Shown here piece by piece: positions 1 through 8,137 of a stretch of DNA of 64,000 bases. Under the pieces are notes generated by a model that saw only the letters and a list, made by a program, of their open reading frames with translations, made no database searches and was not told the origin of the DNA. Both the position numbers and the translations under genes were made by a program. The DNA is from Villigracilis sp024434165 (GTDB lineage Bacteria; Chloroflexota; Anaerolineae; Anaerolineales; Villigracilaceae): positions 1 through 64,000 of the forward strand of contig SZPK01000019.1 in the NCBI GenBank assembly GCA_030263665.1, in the 5' to 3' direction. The number at the start of each line of letters is the position of its first letter. The stretch's first letter is position 1.

Positions 1-2
1 TG

Positions 3-1892
3 GGTATCATTCAGGTCGGTTGGGTAAATTTGTTGAGATTTGAGCATCCCACAAGTTTGCCCAACCATGCCGTTTTTTTCAAGTTTTCAGACACTCTCTC
101 AGGGTTGACCGTGCCTCCTGAAACGCAGCCAGCCGTCGGGTCGTATGACGCGTTGGAGTTGTTCGAGCAAAGCGTCAGGCGGGCGCGTCCAGAAATCCAA
201 CTTGGTGAACAAGACCGCGCGGCGGCGATCCGAATTTGCAATCTGGTCGAGGGCTTGCCGCTTGCCATCGAACTTGCCGCGGCGTGGATCAATGTGCTCT
301 CCTGTGAAGAGATCGCCCGCGAGATCGAGAAGTCTTTTGATTTCCTCAAAACCTCCCAACGCGACATGCCTGAGCGCCATAAGAGTTTGCGCGCGGTCTT
401 CGATCATTCATGGCAACTGCTCACGGATGAGGAGCGGCTTGCGTTATCGCGTCTTTCCATCTTTCAAGGCGGATTTTCCCGCGAAGCTGCCGAGGCGGTT
501 GCCGGCGCATCGCTCGATACGCTGTCAAGCCTGCTTGCCAAGTCGCTGATCCGCCGCGCCGAAGACGGACGCTTCGACCTGCACGAAGCGGTGCGCCAAT
601 ATGCCGCGACCCATTTGAAAGATGAACGTGCCTTGCAGGAGGCGCACGCGCGGTATTACATTTCCCTGCTGGGTGGTTTGGAATCAGCCTTGCAAGGCGC
701 AGATTTGAACCGTGCTGTTCAAACGCTCACGCACGACTTCTCGAACATTCATGTGGCTTGGCTGTGGGGCGCGCAGAATAAACTGTATCCATTGTTGAAT
801 GAGGTGTTGCTTGCGGCTTGGGCGGGTTATGACGTTCGTGGACGTACCCGCGAAGGGTATCTGGCAACGGATGTGTTGATCGAAGCCTTGCGCCGCGAAC
901 CCGTCACGACCGATACGCAAATCTGGCTCGGACGCGCGTTGGCGTACCACACCATGTTTTGTTATCGGTCGGGGGATTACCCGCGCGGGAAGGTGAGCAT
1001 TGATGAATCGCTGACGCTGCTGCGTTCAGTGAATATGCCGCAACTTATGATTGAGCCGTTGCTTTACAGCGCCGTCATTTATGGTCTGACGGGCAATGCG
1101 GCTGTCGCTCAAGCCAATGTGGACGAAGGCGTTGCGCTGGCAAGGCAATACAACCAACGCTGGTTCATCGCGGCAGGGACTTTTAACCAGGGCGCGAACA
1201 GTAAATTAAGGGGCGACCTGCCCCGCGCCAATCAACTGCTCAAAGAAGCGCTCACCATCTTGCGCGAGATGGGCAATCCCGCCCGCATGATGGGGCTGGC
1301 ATTAAACTACCTGAGCGCCATCGCCATTGAGTTGGATTGGCGTGAGGAGGCGCGGAACTATCTGAATGAAAGCCTGAAACTTTCCAGCGCAACCACAGAC
1401 CGCTGGGGTTTGGGCGCGGCATGGAGAGGGCTTGGCGCGCTCGCCCTGCGTGAAGGGGATACCCTTGCGGCAGAAAATTATCTTCGCCAAAGCCTGGCGG
1501 TCTTTACTGAATTGGGCGCGCGCGGCGACCTGGCTGAGTCGCTGACGCTCTTGGGGAAACTCCATTTGTTTCGATCCGAATTTGACGAAGCGCGGGAGGC
1601 GCTCAAGAAGGCGATTCGCCTGGGGCTGGAATCCAATACGATGCCGCAAGTGTACGAAGCCGCCGTGGAATTGGCGGATTGCCTGTTGAATTTGGGTCGC
1701 TTCGAGGATGCCTCCGCGCTTCTGCGCGCGTTGCCCGACTCCGCTTTCAGGGTGGAGTCCGCCCGGCGGCGGGTGGAGCAGGTCAGGGGTGAGGTGGAGG
1801 CGCAAGTGTCCATCGAAATGCGCGAAGAGATCCGTCAAGGAGTCAAACGTGGAGAACTGGAATCGGAGCTTGGGAAAATATTGGGGGGATAG
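3..1892 (+). CDS. NB-ARC/TPR regulator, C-terminal part (partial at window edge)
   Basis: The frame is open from the window edge, so the true start lies outside or has been lost. From about base 100 the protein reads as the second half of an AfsR/LuxR-type NB-ARC ATPase: a PAVGSYDALELF segment, the EGLPLAIELAAAW (GLPL) motif and a winged-helix part (LSIFQGGFSREAAEAV, then LHEAVRQYA). About 350 residues of TPR-like helical repeats follow (for example ALTILREMGNPARMMGLALN and ENYLRQSLAVFTELGARGDL). Such proteins bind nucleotide and act as signalling or transcription switches. The first 30 residues encoded here do not resemble the family and overlap a hairpin, so the 5' part may be disrupted. 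No DNA-binding domain is visible in this fragment. Confidence 0.75.
   Translation, partial: GIIQVGWVNLLRFEHPTSLPNHAVFFKFSDTLSGLTVPPETQPAVGSYDALELFEQSVRRARPEIQLGEQDRAAAIRICNLVEGLPLAIELAAAWINVLSCEEIAREIEKSFDFLKTSQRDMPERHKSLRAVFDHSWQLLTDEERLALSRLSIFQGGFSREAAEAVAGASLDTLSSLLAKSLIRRAEDGRFDLHEAVRQYAATHLKDERALQEAHARYYISLLGGLESALQGADLNRAVQTLTHDFSNIHVAWLWGAQNKLYPLLNEVLLAAWAGYDVRGRTREGYLATDVLIEALRREPVTTDTQIWLGRALAYHTMFCYRSGDYPRGKVSIDESLTLLRSVNMPQLMIEPLLYSAVIYGLTGNAAVAQANVDEGVALARQYNQRWFIAAGTFNQGANSKLRGDLPRANQLLKEALTILREMGNPARMMGLALNYLSAIAIELDWREEARNYLNESLKLSSATTDRWGLGAAWRGLGALALREGDTLAAENYLRQSLAVFTELGARGDLAESLTLLGKLHLFRSEFDEAREALKKAIRLGLESNTMPQVYEAAVELADCLLNLGRFEDASALLRALPDSAFRVESARRRVEQVRGEVEAQVSIEMREEIRQGVKRGELESELGKILGG
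18..66. repeat. 16-bp inverted repeat
   Basis: The arms GGTTGGGTAAATTTGT (18-33) and ACAAGTTTGCCCAACC (51-66) are complementary except for two G-T type positions and enclose 17 bases. They lie inside the open frame of the first gene, where protein similarity to NB-ARC proteins is lost. Confidence 0.6.
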
Positions 1893-2022
1893 TCAACCGG
1901 AACAGGGTCTTCCGAATTCATCGTCCTGCCATATCCCCTCCCGATAGAACTCGAACCCCCATCATTACTTGCCTGACTGGAACATTTGCCCAACAAAATT
2001 GCCTGTTTAGAATTCATTTCAT

Positions 2023-2053
2023 TTGCCCGGATACCAGGTTCTGCTTTTATAAT
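2023..2053 (+). promoter_or_regulatory. Candidate sigma70 promoter
   Basis: TTGCCC (2023-2028) and a perfect TATAAT (2048-2053) are separated by 19 bases, slightly longer than ideal. No protein gene starts behind it. The next plus-strand signal is the terminator at 2163-2206. Confidence 0.45.
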
Positions 2054-2059
2054 CGCAGC

Positions 2060-2206
2060 CCAATCAGCCCGGCAGGGTATATCATGTGTACAGATATAAG
2101 TTTCGCAAACGCGCAGGCGACACGCAGGCGGGATAAGTTTATCCAAACTTTACCTCGCCAATAAAAAGCAGCGACCGACCTTATCGTCACGTCGCTGCTT
2201 TTTTTA
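2060..2206 (+). ncRNA. Candidate small RNA of about 145 nt, class unknown
   Basis: The segment between a good -10 box and a strong intrinsic terminator carries no convincing protein. It contains local pairing: GGATAAGTTTATCC (2131-2144) is self-complementary, and AAGTTT/AAACTT offers an alternative pairing nearby. I could not match it to 6S, SRP, tmRNA, RNase P or a known riboswitch. The call rests only on the promoter-terminator arrangement. Confidence 0.3.
2163..2206. terminator. Bidirectional intrinsic terminator
   Basis: AAAAAGCAGCGAC (2163-2175) pairs with GTCGCTGCTTTTT (2191-2203) and has T-runs on both strands. It can end the plus-strand transcript from 2060 and the minus-strand cluster whose last gene stops at 2307. 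Confidence 0.85.
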
Positions 2207-2216
2207 TTTAACTCAA

Positions 2217-2301
2217 GTTGCCACCTTCCAATAGATTTTCTAGGTTCCCCGCCCAAAGCCCTCACCCTGCCCTCTCCCATCGGGAGAGGGGGAAGTCATC
2301 C
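2217..2301. repeat. Dispersed repeat, copy 1
   Basis: About 83 bases are nearly identical to 53352-53434; I count two single-base length differences. The 3' part contains the palindromic core CCCTCTCCCATCGGGAGAGG (2269-2288). A shorter relative of this core lies inside the gene at 45096-45138. Confidence 0.85.
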
Positions 2302-2306
2302 CCAAC

Positions 2307-2771
2307 TTACGGTATCCAGTTGGACAATACATTTACAACCAAGTCGGGATTGTTGGGATCATTTGTTTTCAAGTGAACCGCAAAATTGTGCGGACCGTCC
2401 ATGCCTTCGTGCATCATGAAGACGCTGGACTGGACAATTGTGCTTTCACCGGGTTTGAGTACCATCGAACCGATGGTCAATTGGGGCGGTCAGCACCCCT
2501 CGACGACTTCGATGTACGGCTCTTCCTTGAATCGCAGCGTGCCATTGCCCGTGTTGGTCACTTTGATGGCGAAAGTCTTTTCCACATTAAACTTCACGTC
2601 GCCATAGTCAATCAACTGTTGATCCACTGCGATGGATGGCGTGCCGCCGCCATCCCCCTGACGCGCGAACAAGAATACGGCAAGGGCAACGAACACTCCG
2701 CCCAGCGCCAGGAAAAGCCAGGGGAAATTTTTCTTTTTCTGCTTTTGATATTTTTTGTCTTTCTTGCTCAT
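2307..2771 (-). CDS. DUF1573-like membrane-anchored selenoprotein (UGA = Sec94)
   Basis: ATG at 2771 follows an AGGAGG ribosome site. The frame meets TGA at 2490-2492, but coding plainly continues in the same frame to TAA at 2307-2309, giving 154 residues. Residues 1-15 are Lys-rich, 16-37 form a membrane anchor, and the rest is an Ig-like DUF1573-type domain. The sequence around the UGA is EVVEGC-U-PPQLTIGSMVLKPGES, and the end carries the family-like stretch HLKTNDPNNPDLVV. The Cys93-Sec94 pair would be a redox or metal site outside the membrane. A hairpin with a GUU loop lies 12 bases past the UGA. TGA is a normal stop in neighbouring genes (for example the ATGA overlaps at 3774 and 8134), so reassignment is unlikely. 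A point mutation of a Cys codon is the main alternative. The selenocysteine machinery is not in this window. Confidence 0.8.
2461..2477 (-). promoter_or_regulatory. Candidate bacterial SECIS hairpin
   Basis: Read on the mRNA, ACCAUCG pairs perfectly with CGAUGGU around the loop GUU. The stem begins 12 nt after the UGA and the loop begins 19 nt after it. Bacterial SECIS elements have a short apical loop with G in the first positions, about this far from the UGA, and recruit SelB. Confidence 0.75.
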
Positions 2772-2802
2772 AGAGCCTCCTTGCGACGTAAGAGAACGCC
2801 GC

Positions 2803-3777
2803 CTACTCGTATTCAAACTGGAACGAGTAGATGTACGCAATCAAATCCCAGATTTGTTCTTCGGTAAAAATCACGCCCCACATGGGCATGCCGGTTCCCA
2901 TGCCGCCGCGCAGGATTTTCCCTTGTAACAGTGCGGGGCTTGCGCCCAACATGCGTCTTGGATTGGTAAAGTCAACGGGGGTTTGCATCACCATGTCCAT
3001 TGCACCATCCATCACCTGCATGGAGGCTTCGCCCGCTTCCGCAAGATCATCGGCAAAGACGCCGTCGCCTGCGCCGGTCTCGCCGTGACATGCCGCGCAA
3101 TTTTGGGCGTAGAGTTGCCTGCCATTTGCAAGCGATTCGGGAGTAGTGTTGGATTGCCAGAAATAGGCGACGGCATCCCAGCGTTGCGAATCCGTCAGAG
3201 ATGTGGCGGATAAATCCGTGAATGCTTGATATGGAGAATGTGAGCGGTAGTAATCCAAGGATTGGAGAAATGGAGAATTGGGGCTTAATTCCTGACCGCG
3301 AATCGCGGAAGGTTTCTGTTCGGGCAGAATGGAGGAATCGTGCGGAGCGTCAAGGTCGAGGTTGAGGGAAACGTAGAGGGGAACAGAAGCAGGCTCGGAT
3401 GAGTCTGAGGCGCCGCTGACTTCTATCGTACCGCGCATCCGCCAGTGATTGAGTCCGCACCAGCGCGTGCAGTAGTAGGTATAAACTCCAGGCTTGTCGA
3501 AAGTCAATGTGATGTCGGTGACTTTGCCGGGGAGGACATCCACGCTTTGCATATCCAACTGACCGACTGCGAAACCATGCACGACATCATCGGAAGTGAT
3601 CTTGAGATGAAGGGGCTTGCCAACTTCCGCCTGAATAACATCGGGATTCCAGCCGCCAGCCTCTGCCATGCGAGCATGGATCAAGGGCGTGCGCGCCCAA
3701 AAAACCAATGGCGCGACAACAGCAAGCAAGATGCCAGAGATAACCAGGAAACGGGAGATGAGTTCGGAACGTTTCAT
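2803..3777 (-). CDS. CuA-type cupredoxin fused to cytochrome c
   Basis: The protein has 324 residues. An N-terminal membrane anchor (about 9-27) is followed by a cupredoxin domain with a complete CuA site as in cytochrome oxidase subunit II: His67, Cys103, Cys107, His111 and Met114 (CTRWCGLNHWRM). A class I cytochrome c domain with Cys227-Cys230-His231 (CAACHG) follows, with a Met-rich distal side near the end (GGMGTGMPMW). It should carry electrons on the outer face of the membrane to a partner. The ATG at 3777 overlaps the stop of the upstream gene (ATGA), which decides the start over a longer reading. No oxidase subunit I or nosZ is nearby, so the acceptor is unknown. Confidence 0.88.
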   Translation of the reverse strand: MKRSELISRFLVISGILLAVVAPLVFWARTPLIHARMAEAGGWNPDVIQAEVGKPLHLKITSDDVVHGFAVGQLDMQSVDVLPGKVTDITLTFDKPGVYTYYCTRWCGLNHWRMRGTIEVSGASDSSEPASVPLYVSLNLDLDAPHDSSILPEQKPSAIRGQELSPNSPFLQSLDYYRSHSPYQAFTDLSATSLTDSQRWDAVAYFWQSNTTPESLANGRQLYAQNCAACHGETGAGDGVFADDLAEAGEASMQVMDGAMDMVMQTPVDFTNPRRMLGASPALLQGKILRGGMGTGMPMWGVIFTEEQIWDLIAYIYSFQFEYE

Positions 3778-5114
3778 AACAATAACCAAAGCATGATGGA
3801 TGTGGCGACGAAACAATAAACGATGACAGGGATTGGAGAAGCCCCCGCTTCATTCACCTTTTGGGCTGTTCGCGCCGACCAGACCAATCCTACGACCAGG
3901 GCGAGTGTCTGCGCAGGCGCGAGAATGGATGTAAGCATGGGTTGCCACGCCGCATTTGCCGTGCTAAACAAATTCCAGCCAAGACCCAGCGGATCGGATA
4001 ATGCGGCGAGGATGTAGGAGGCGTTGGTGAGAACGAAGGACAGGCTGAATGCCACCCAGAACATAAGACCAAGAGGAATGAGAGAACTGGAGAATTGGGC
4101 AAATTGTTTTTTGATGGTCTCCCCTCCCCCCGAATTAAGAGAGATGTTGGGAGTGAGGGCAACAGTGAGATAGAAAGTTCCTGGAAGCAGAATAAAAATA
4201 ATCGCAAGGAAGATCACAGCATACGAGATCCACGCCCCTGAACCGACATTGTAGGCTGCATCTTTTATCGCACCCCACGGACCCAGCAGCACGCCCGCAT
4301 AGATCATCGCCGAGCCGAGCATGATGAAGGCTTTGAAGGTTTCATCCATGCGGGTGGATGGTTTGGCAAGGTCAGCGGAGAAGGGACGCAGATTAATAGC
4401 GATGTTGTCATGCGGACAGGTGCGGATACATTCCATGCAAAGCCCACAGAAAGTATTCTTCGTCATGCCGCCGGGGAAGACATCCCACGGACAGCCATAT
4501 CCGTTTGCGGAGCCGTTGTAACAAGGCTTGCCTTCACAAGTTACGCAGATTTGTTTATCTTTGATGCGCAATTCGATGGGAGCCGTTTGGGAATACAGAC
4601 CGATAAACCCGCCAACGGGACAGAGATAGCGGCAAAAGGCGCGGCGCTCGAAGACGGCGCTCAGTCCAATGGCGGCGAAGAGCATGGCAGCAAGGACGAT
4701 GCCTGTGACATTCGGAGTAGTGAGCAGAACACTACTGAAGAGAGCAAGAAGAAGAAACGCGATATTTTGCAGCCAGATGTTGCGGAACATCTTTGGCACG
4801 CGCAGGTTGAGCCACTTTGGTTTTTTCTCCGGCGGACTTAATACTGCGCCGTGCTGTAGCCATTCCCCTGGCAGTGGGATCGGGCAGACCGCGCACCATC
4901 CGCGCCCGAAGAATGGGACGGCGACAAGAATCAGGATTGCCCACCATGCGATCCACACAAAGACGATACTGAAGTTATGACTCCCAACCGGAGTGCCGAT
5001 GAGTCCCGCAAGGATGGCAAAGATGTAACCGACCAGCATCACGATGAAGACTGCCAATTGCGGGTAACGGCTTTTGAGAGCGGATTTGAGGAGGGGGAGG
5101 CGGGTGAGTTCCAT
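3774..5114 (-). CDS. NapH/NosR-type membrane polyferredoxin
   Basis: This is a 446-residue membrane protein with about ten hydrophobic segments and iron-sulfur motifs. Two Fer4_5-like patterns (GWCAVCP and CRYLCPVGG) lie in the first 160 residues. A cysteine-rich loop follows, with CVTCEGKPC and then CGLCMECIRTCP, a typical 4Fe-4S signature. Family members pass electrons from quinol across the membrane to periplasmic enzymes such as Nap or Nos. Here the immediate neighbours are two CuA proteins, which suggests it reduces them or a copper enzyme they serve. The gene is translationally coupled to the downstream cupredoxin-cytochrome gene. Its own ribosome site is weak. Confidence 0.85.
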   Translation of the reverse strand: MELTRLPLLKSALKSRYPQLAVFIVMLVGYIFAILAGLIGTPVGSHNFSIVFVWIAWWAILILVAVPFFGRGWCAVCPIPLPGEWLQHGAVLSPPEKKPKWLNLRVPKMFRNIWLQNIAFLLLALFSSVLLTTPNVTGIVLAAMLFAAIGLSAVFERRAFCRYLCPVGGFIGLYSQTAPIELRIKDKQICVTCEGKPCYNGSANGYGCPWDVFPGGMTKNTFCGLCMECIRTCPHDNIAINLRPFSADLAKPSTRMDETFKAFIMLGSAMIYAGVLLGPWGAIKDAAYNVGSGAWISYAVIFLAIIFILLPGTFYLTVALTPNISLNSGGGETIKKQFAQFSSSLIPLGLMFWVAFSLSFVLTNASYILAALSDPLGLGWNLFSTANAAWQPMLTSILAPAQTLALVVGLVWSARTAQKVNEAGASPIPVIVYCFVATSIMLWLLL

Positions 5115-5116
5115 TT

Positions 5117-5163
5117 CAGTAACCAGTGAGCAGTTATCAGTTATCAGTTATCAGTGAGCAGTG
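5117..5163. repeat. Short tandem AGTTATC/CAGT word repeat
   Basis: Three adjacent copies of a 7-base unit (cagttat) are flanked by variants such as ccagtgagcagt. A related block lies at 41648-41690. It occupies the gap between two genes of the minus-strand cluster. Confidence 0.8.
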
Positions 5164-5599
5164 GAGAACGTTGGAAGAAGAGCAATCCGAAGATAGCGAG
5201 TATGGAAAAACCAATTGAACGATATAGCCAATCGTTTGTGCCGACCGTCAACTTGCCGATCATGAAAGGATGCATGGCTCCGCAGGTGACGTTGCATCGG
5301 AAGCGGAAGGAGCCGGGCTTGTCTGCAACGAAGGTCAGGGTGGCGCTTTGTCCGGGGTCGGCTTCGACGGAAATATCGTAACCATCCACATACAGACCGT
5401 GGACAACGTCGGTGCTGGTGAGATGGATGGTCACCGTGTCGCCGGGGTTGACGTGAAGCTCAGAGGGAGAATAGGCAAATTGTCGCGCGTCCATCTCAAA
5501 TGTCCGGTGTTGAGGCGCGGCAGGCTGAACTGGCAGGGGCACGAATGCCACCACCAGTCCAGCCAACACAAGAAGGAGAAGAGAGAAATGCGATTTCAT
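5144..5599 (-). CDS. Membrane-anchored CuA-type cupredoxin
   Basis: The protein has 151 residues. A signal or anchor (about 5-23) precedes a cupredoxin fold with a second full CuA ligand set in this cluster: His67, Cys102, Cys106, His110 and Met113 (CNVTCGAMHPFM). A C-terminal membrane segment follows (about 125-143). CuA centres accept single electrons, normally for cytochrome oxidase or nitrous oxide reductase. The start at 5599 lies 4 bases after the stop of the upstream gene and has no ribosome site of its own, which suggests coupling. A longer reading would overlap the PCYCGC gene and is less likely. Confidence 0.85.
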   Translation of the reverse strand: MKSHFSLLLLVLAGLVVAFVPLPVQPAAPQHRTFEMDARQFAYSPSELHVNPGDTVTIHLTSTDVVHGLYVDGYDISVEADPGQSATLTFVADKPGSFRFRCNVTCGAMHPFMIGKLTVGTNDWLYRSIGFSILAIFGLLFFQRSPLLTDN

Positions 5600-5603
5600 C
5601 AGG

Positions 5604-6050
5604 TTAGGGGATATTGGAAGGTCCGTATTTGGAATATGTTGCGTCAATGTATGCCCTGGCATCTTGCGGACTTTTACCATCTTGCAACATGCGCATCACA
5701 TCTTGAGTAATATCCACGCAGATGGAACAGCCGAGGGCGTGATTATCAAAGGTGATGCTGCCATTCGCATCCACGCCCGAAACGTAGCAATCGTAATTGG
5801 AGGTGTGACCAACGCTTCCGCAGCCGCAATAGCAGGGAATATCCTGCATGATGTCGGGGTTGGCGGTATTGAATTGGTACGCCTCCTGCACAGCCACGGG
5901 AGCGGACTGAACATCCATTGGCATTTGATCGAGCGGGGACATGGCAAGATGCACACCATCAGAATTGGATGTGGAGCAGGCAGAAACCGCAGCGGCGGTC
6001 AGCGCCAAAATAACGAGAAGGAAAAGAAACTTTCTGGTCTTTGAAAACAT
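5604..6050 (-). CDS. PCYCGC-motif lipoprotein
   Basis: The protein has 148 residues. A lipoprotein signal ends at the lipobox before Cys25 (LTAAAVSAC). The signature IPCYCGCG gives Cys73, Cys75 and Cys77, and further cysteines occur in NYDCYV and GCSICVD. This matches the Pfam family named after its PCYCGC motif, whose function is not established. The cysteines and the neighbouring CuA proteins make metal (copper) handling at the membrane plausible. The ATG at 6050 is preceded by AGGAGG. Confidence 0.85.
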   Translation of the reverse strand: MFSKTRKFLFLLVILALTAAAVSACSTSNSDGVHLAMSPLDQMPMDVQSAPVAVQEAYQFNTANPDIMQDIPCYCGCGSVGHTSNYDCYVSGVDANGSITFDNHALGCSICVDITQDVMRMLQDGKSPQDARAYIDATYSKYGPSNIP

Positions 6051-6201
6051 ATTGGGTCCTCCTTGTTCGGATGACCCAATGGTAGTCTGACAACTCGAAT
6101 GTCTACAGCGCAGTACGGCGGATGGGGACATGCGCCAAATGGCTTATGACGAATATCCCCTCCATTTCCTGACTTAATTCTCCCCTATGAGATATTCCAC
6201 G

Positions 6202-6408
6202 TCATTGTTTTCCTTTTGCGTGATGCTGATTTTCACGCCTGAGCCAGAAGAGAGTCACGGCGGTGGCGGCGCCAGCCATGCCAGCCAGAACCACCAGGCT
6301 GGATGCCGAGCCAAATAACGTCTTCCAAAATACGGCGAACAAGATCACACCGATGACAAACGCCGCGATGCAGGAAAGGTTTGGCATGTGGATTCTTGGG
6401 TGTTTCAT
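6202..6408 (-). CDS. Small two-helix membrane protein
   Basis: This 68-residue protein has two hydrophobic segments (about 12-30 and 34-54) and a basic, His-rich tail (RRENQHHAKGKQ). A good AAGGAG site precedes the ATG. I do not recognise a family. It lies between the sensor kinase gene and the PCYCGC gene on the same strand and is probably co-transcribed with them. Confidence 0.6.
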   Translation of the reverse strand: MKHPRIHMPNLSCIAAFVIGVILFAVFWKTLFGSASSLVVLAGMAGAATAVTLFWLRRENQHHAKGKQ

Positions 6409-6445
6409 GCTGGCTTCTCCTTAGATTACATTCCGCCTTATCGCT

Positions 6446-8137
6446 TCATAACCGGACCTTGAGCCTGGTCCCCCGCCCCAAAACGGATTCAATCTCCAGT
6501 CTGGCTCCGATCAAGTCCGCGCGTTCGTGAATGCCCAGCAATCCAAAGTGACCATTCGACGCAAACTCTGTCGGACTGGCAGGCGTGATGAATCCGCCGC
6601 CATTATCATTGACTTCCATTTGAACGGCTGCGTCATCAAATATGATCTTCAACTCGGCGCGCTCTGCCCTGGAGTGTTTGACCACATTGTTGAGCGCTTC
6701 CTGCGCAATGCGATAAAGCGACAACTCCACTTCGCGCGAGAGGCGGCGTTCCTGCCCGGTCTTGTTGAAGTCCACGGAAAGTTTGTTGTTCTGGCTGATT
6801 TCCCGCACCAGCATTTCCAACGCCGTGACCAATCCCAGATCTTCAAGATAAATGGGACGCAATGCCCGCGTCAGGCGGCGTAAATTCTCTATCGTCTGTT
6901 CGGCAAGCGTTTCCAATTCTTTGAGAGACTGCCTGCCGCTCTGCTCTTTGATGGATTTTTGCGCCAACTGCACCCGCTGCTTCAACGCGATTACCGCTTG
7001 AATGGTGTCGTCATGCAACTCGCGCGCGAGGCGGTTGCGCTCTTCTTCCTGGGCAGAGGTGATCGCGCCGATGTAATCGTGCAACCCTTCCTGCGCCGCC
7101 TGCACCTTGCGCGACATCTCGGTCAATTCCATTTGCAGGCGCTGTACTTCGGGAATCCCGCCCACGGATTCTTTGATGGCTTCAAAATCCCCCCATGCCA
7201 ACGCCGCGGATTTTGCCTCCAGTTTTTGCAGCGGCTGGACGATCCGCGATGCGACAAACCACAATGCAACCAGCGCGAGGATAAATGCAGGGACGATCAC
7301 CAGCGGCGCCATCTGAGTCAATTGCAAAGACGGACTCGAAACCATCTCCCATTCTTCTTCGGTGATGAGCGCCCAGCCTGTCGGGGGGATCGCACTGTAC
7401 GCAACAACATGCTCCACATTATCTTTTTTCAAATAGGTCGTGCCGCTCTCGCCGCGCAAGGCTTCCACTACACCGGGGTGGTCGGGCGGGATGCCTTCAT
7501 TTGCAAGCGGACCGCTGGCATATAAAACCCGATTGGAAGAGTCGAGCAGGAAGATGGTGACATGAGCGCTGTCTGGATAGGAACTGGCAAGCGTCTCATG
7601 CGCGAGAGTCTCTGGCGAGAAGGCTCCAGCAACGATGATGTTTTTGGAGGGAATGGTCTGCGAGACGATGATGAAGTATTGATTTGCGTCCGGGTCAAGG
7701 ATGGGAGCGGAGAAAGTTGGTGCGTTTGAGGCTGAGGCGGAGAGAATGTCATTTTGGGCGACCCAGTTCCAAAGTCCGGCATGAGGCGATGTGTTGGTGA
7801 GGAGTTGACCATCCAAACTTAAGTATGCGAGTCCGCCATCGAAATCAATAGCGAGATCATCTGTTGTTTGAATGGAAGTCGTGTCTTCAGCAAGTTCAGC
7901 GAGCGCAGCCAGATTGGAGACGTTGGAAGCGCGGTGATGAAGCTCGGAGGCAAGCGCGGCAGATGCGGCTTGAACGGCGCGTTCATCGCGTTCGCCAACG
8001 AGGGCGCGCATATCCTGTTGATGAAGCGAAACACTGCCGAACGCAATCAATAACAAAAGTAAGGTCAGCGGAAGAACCGTAATGGCAAGCAGCTGCACGG
8101 TGAGTCCGCGCAGGAGTGGCGCACGCGGCTTTGTCAT
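6446..8137 (-). CDS. NarX-type sensor histidine kinase
   Basis: The protein has 563 residues. A transmembrane helix (about 14-35) precedes an extracytoplasmic Cache-like sensor region (to about 275), a second helix (about 278-298), a HAMP linker and a HisKA_3 dimerisation helix with the phosphoacceptor His375 (ARELHDDTIQ). An HATPase domain follows, with N-box residues EALNNVVKHS and a GGGF/GLLGIHERA lid. It should phosphorylate the response regulator encoded just upstream. The two genes overlap by ATGA. The signal is unknown, but the genes around it suggest a respiratory or metal cue. Confidence 0.92.
   Translation of the reverse strand: MTKPRAPLLRGLTVQLLAITVLPLTLLLLLIAFGSVSLHQQDMRALVGERDERAVQAASAALASELHHRASNVSNLAALAELAEDTTSIQTTDDLAIDFDGGLAYLSLDGQLLTNTSPHAGLWNWVAQNDILSASASNAPTFSAPILDPDANQYFIIVSQTIPSKNIIVAGAFSPETLAHETLASSYPDSAHVTIFLLDSSNRVLYASGPLANEGIPPDHPGVVEALRGESGTTYLKKDNVEHVVAYSAIPPTGWALITEEEWEMVSSPSLQLTQMAPLVIVPAFILALVALWFVASRIVQPLQKLEAKSAALAWGDFEAIKESVGGIPEVQRLQMELTEMSRKVQAAQEGLHDYIGAITSAQEEERNRLARELHDDTIQAVIALKQRVQLAQKSIKEQSGRQSLKELETLAEQTIENLRRLTRALRPIYLEDLGLVTALEMLVREISQNNKLSVDFNKTGQERRLSREVELSLYRIAQEALNNVVKHSRAERAELKIIFDDAAVQMEVNDNGGGFITPASPTEFASNGHFGLLGIHERADLIGARLEIESVLGRGTRLKVRL

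Noticed and set aside
1941..1965. Part of a tRNA on the minus strand
   Set aside because: A GGTTCGAG-like T-loop is present, but no T-stem, anticodon arm or acceptor can be formed.
2090..2165. Cyclic-di-GMP type I riboswitch
   Set aside because: GCAAAC and a later acacgcagg look similar, but the receptor-loop pairs and the conserved second stem are absent and no gene follows.
2490..2492. UGA recoded genome-wide (as Trp or Gly)
   Set aside because: TGA ends several neighbouring genes in tight ATGA overlaps (3774, 8134, 11794, 16109), so it is an ordinary stop in this genome.
5117..5163. CRISPR array
   Set aside because: The units are only 7 bases with no unique spacers and no cas genes.
5604..5680. 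Upstream start for the second cupredoxin
   Set aside because: It would overlap the end of the PCYCGC gene by 77 bases, and the signal peptide begins properly at ATG 5599.
2307..6050. Nitrous oxide reductase (nos) cluster
   Set aside because: CuA motifs and a NapH-type protein occur, but there is no nosZ, nosD or nosL in the window.
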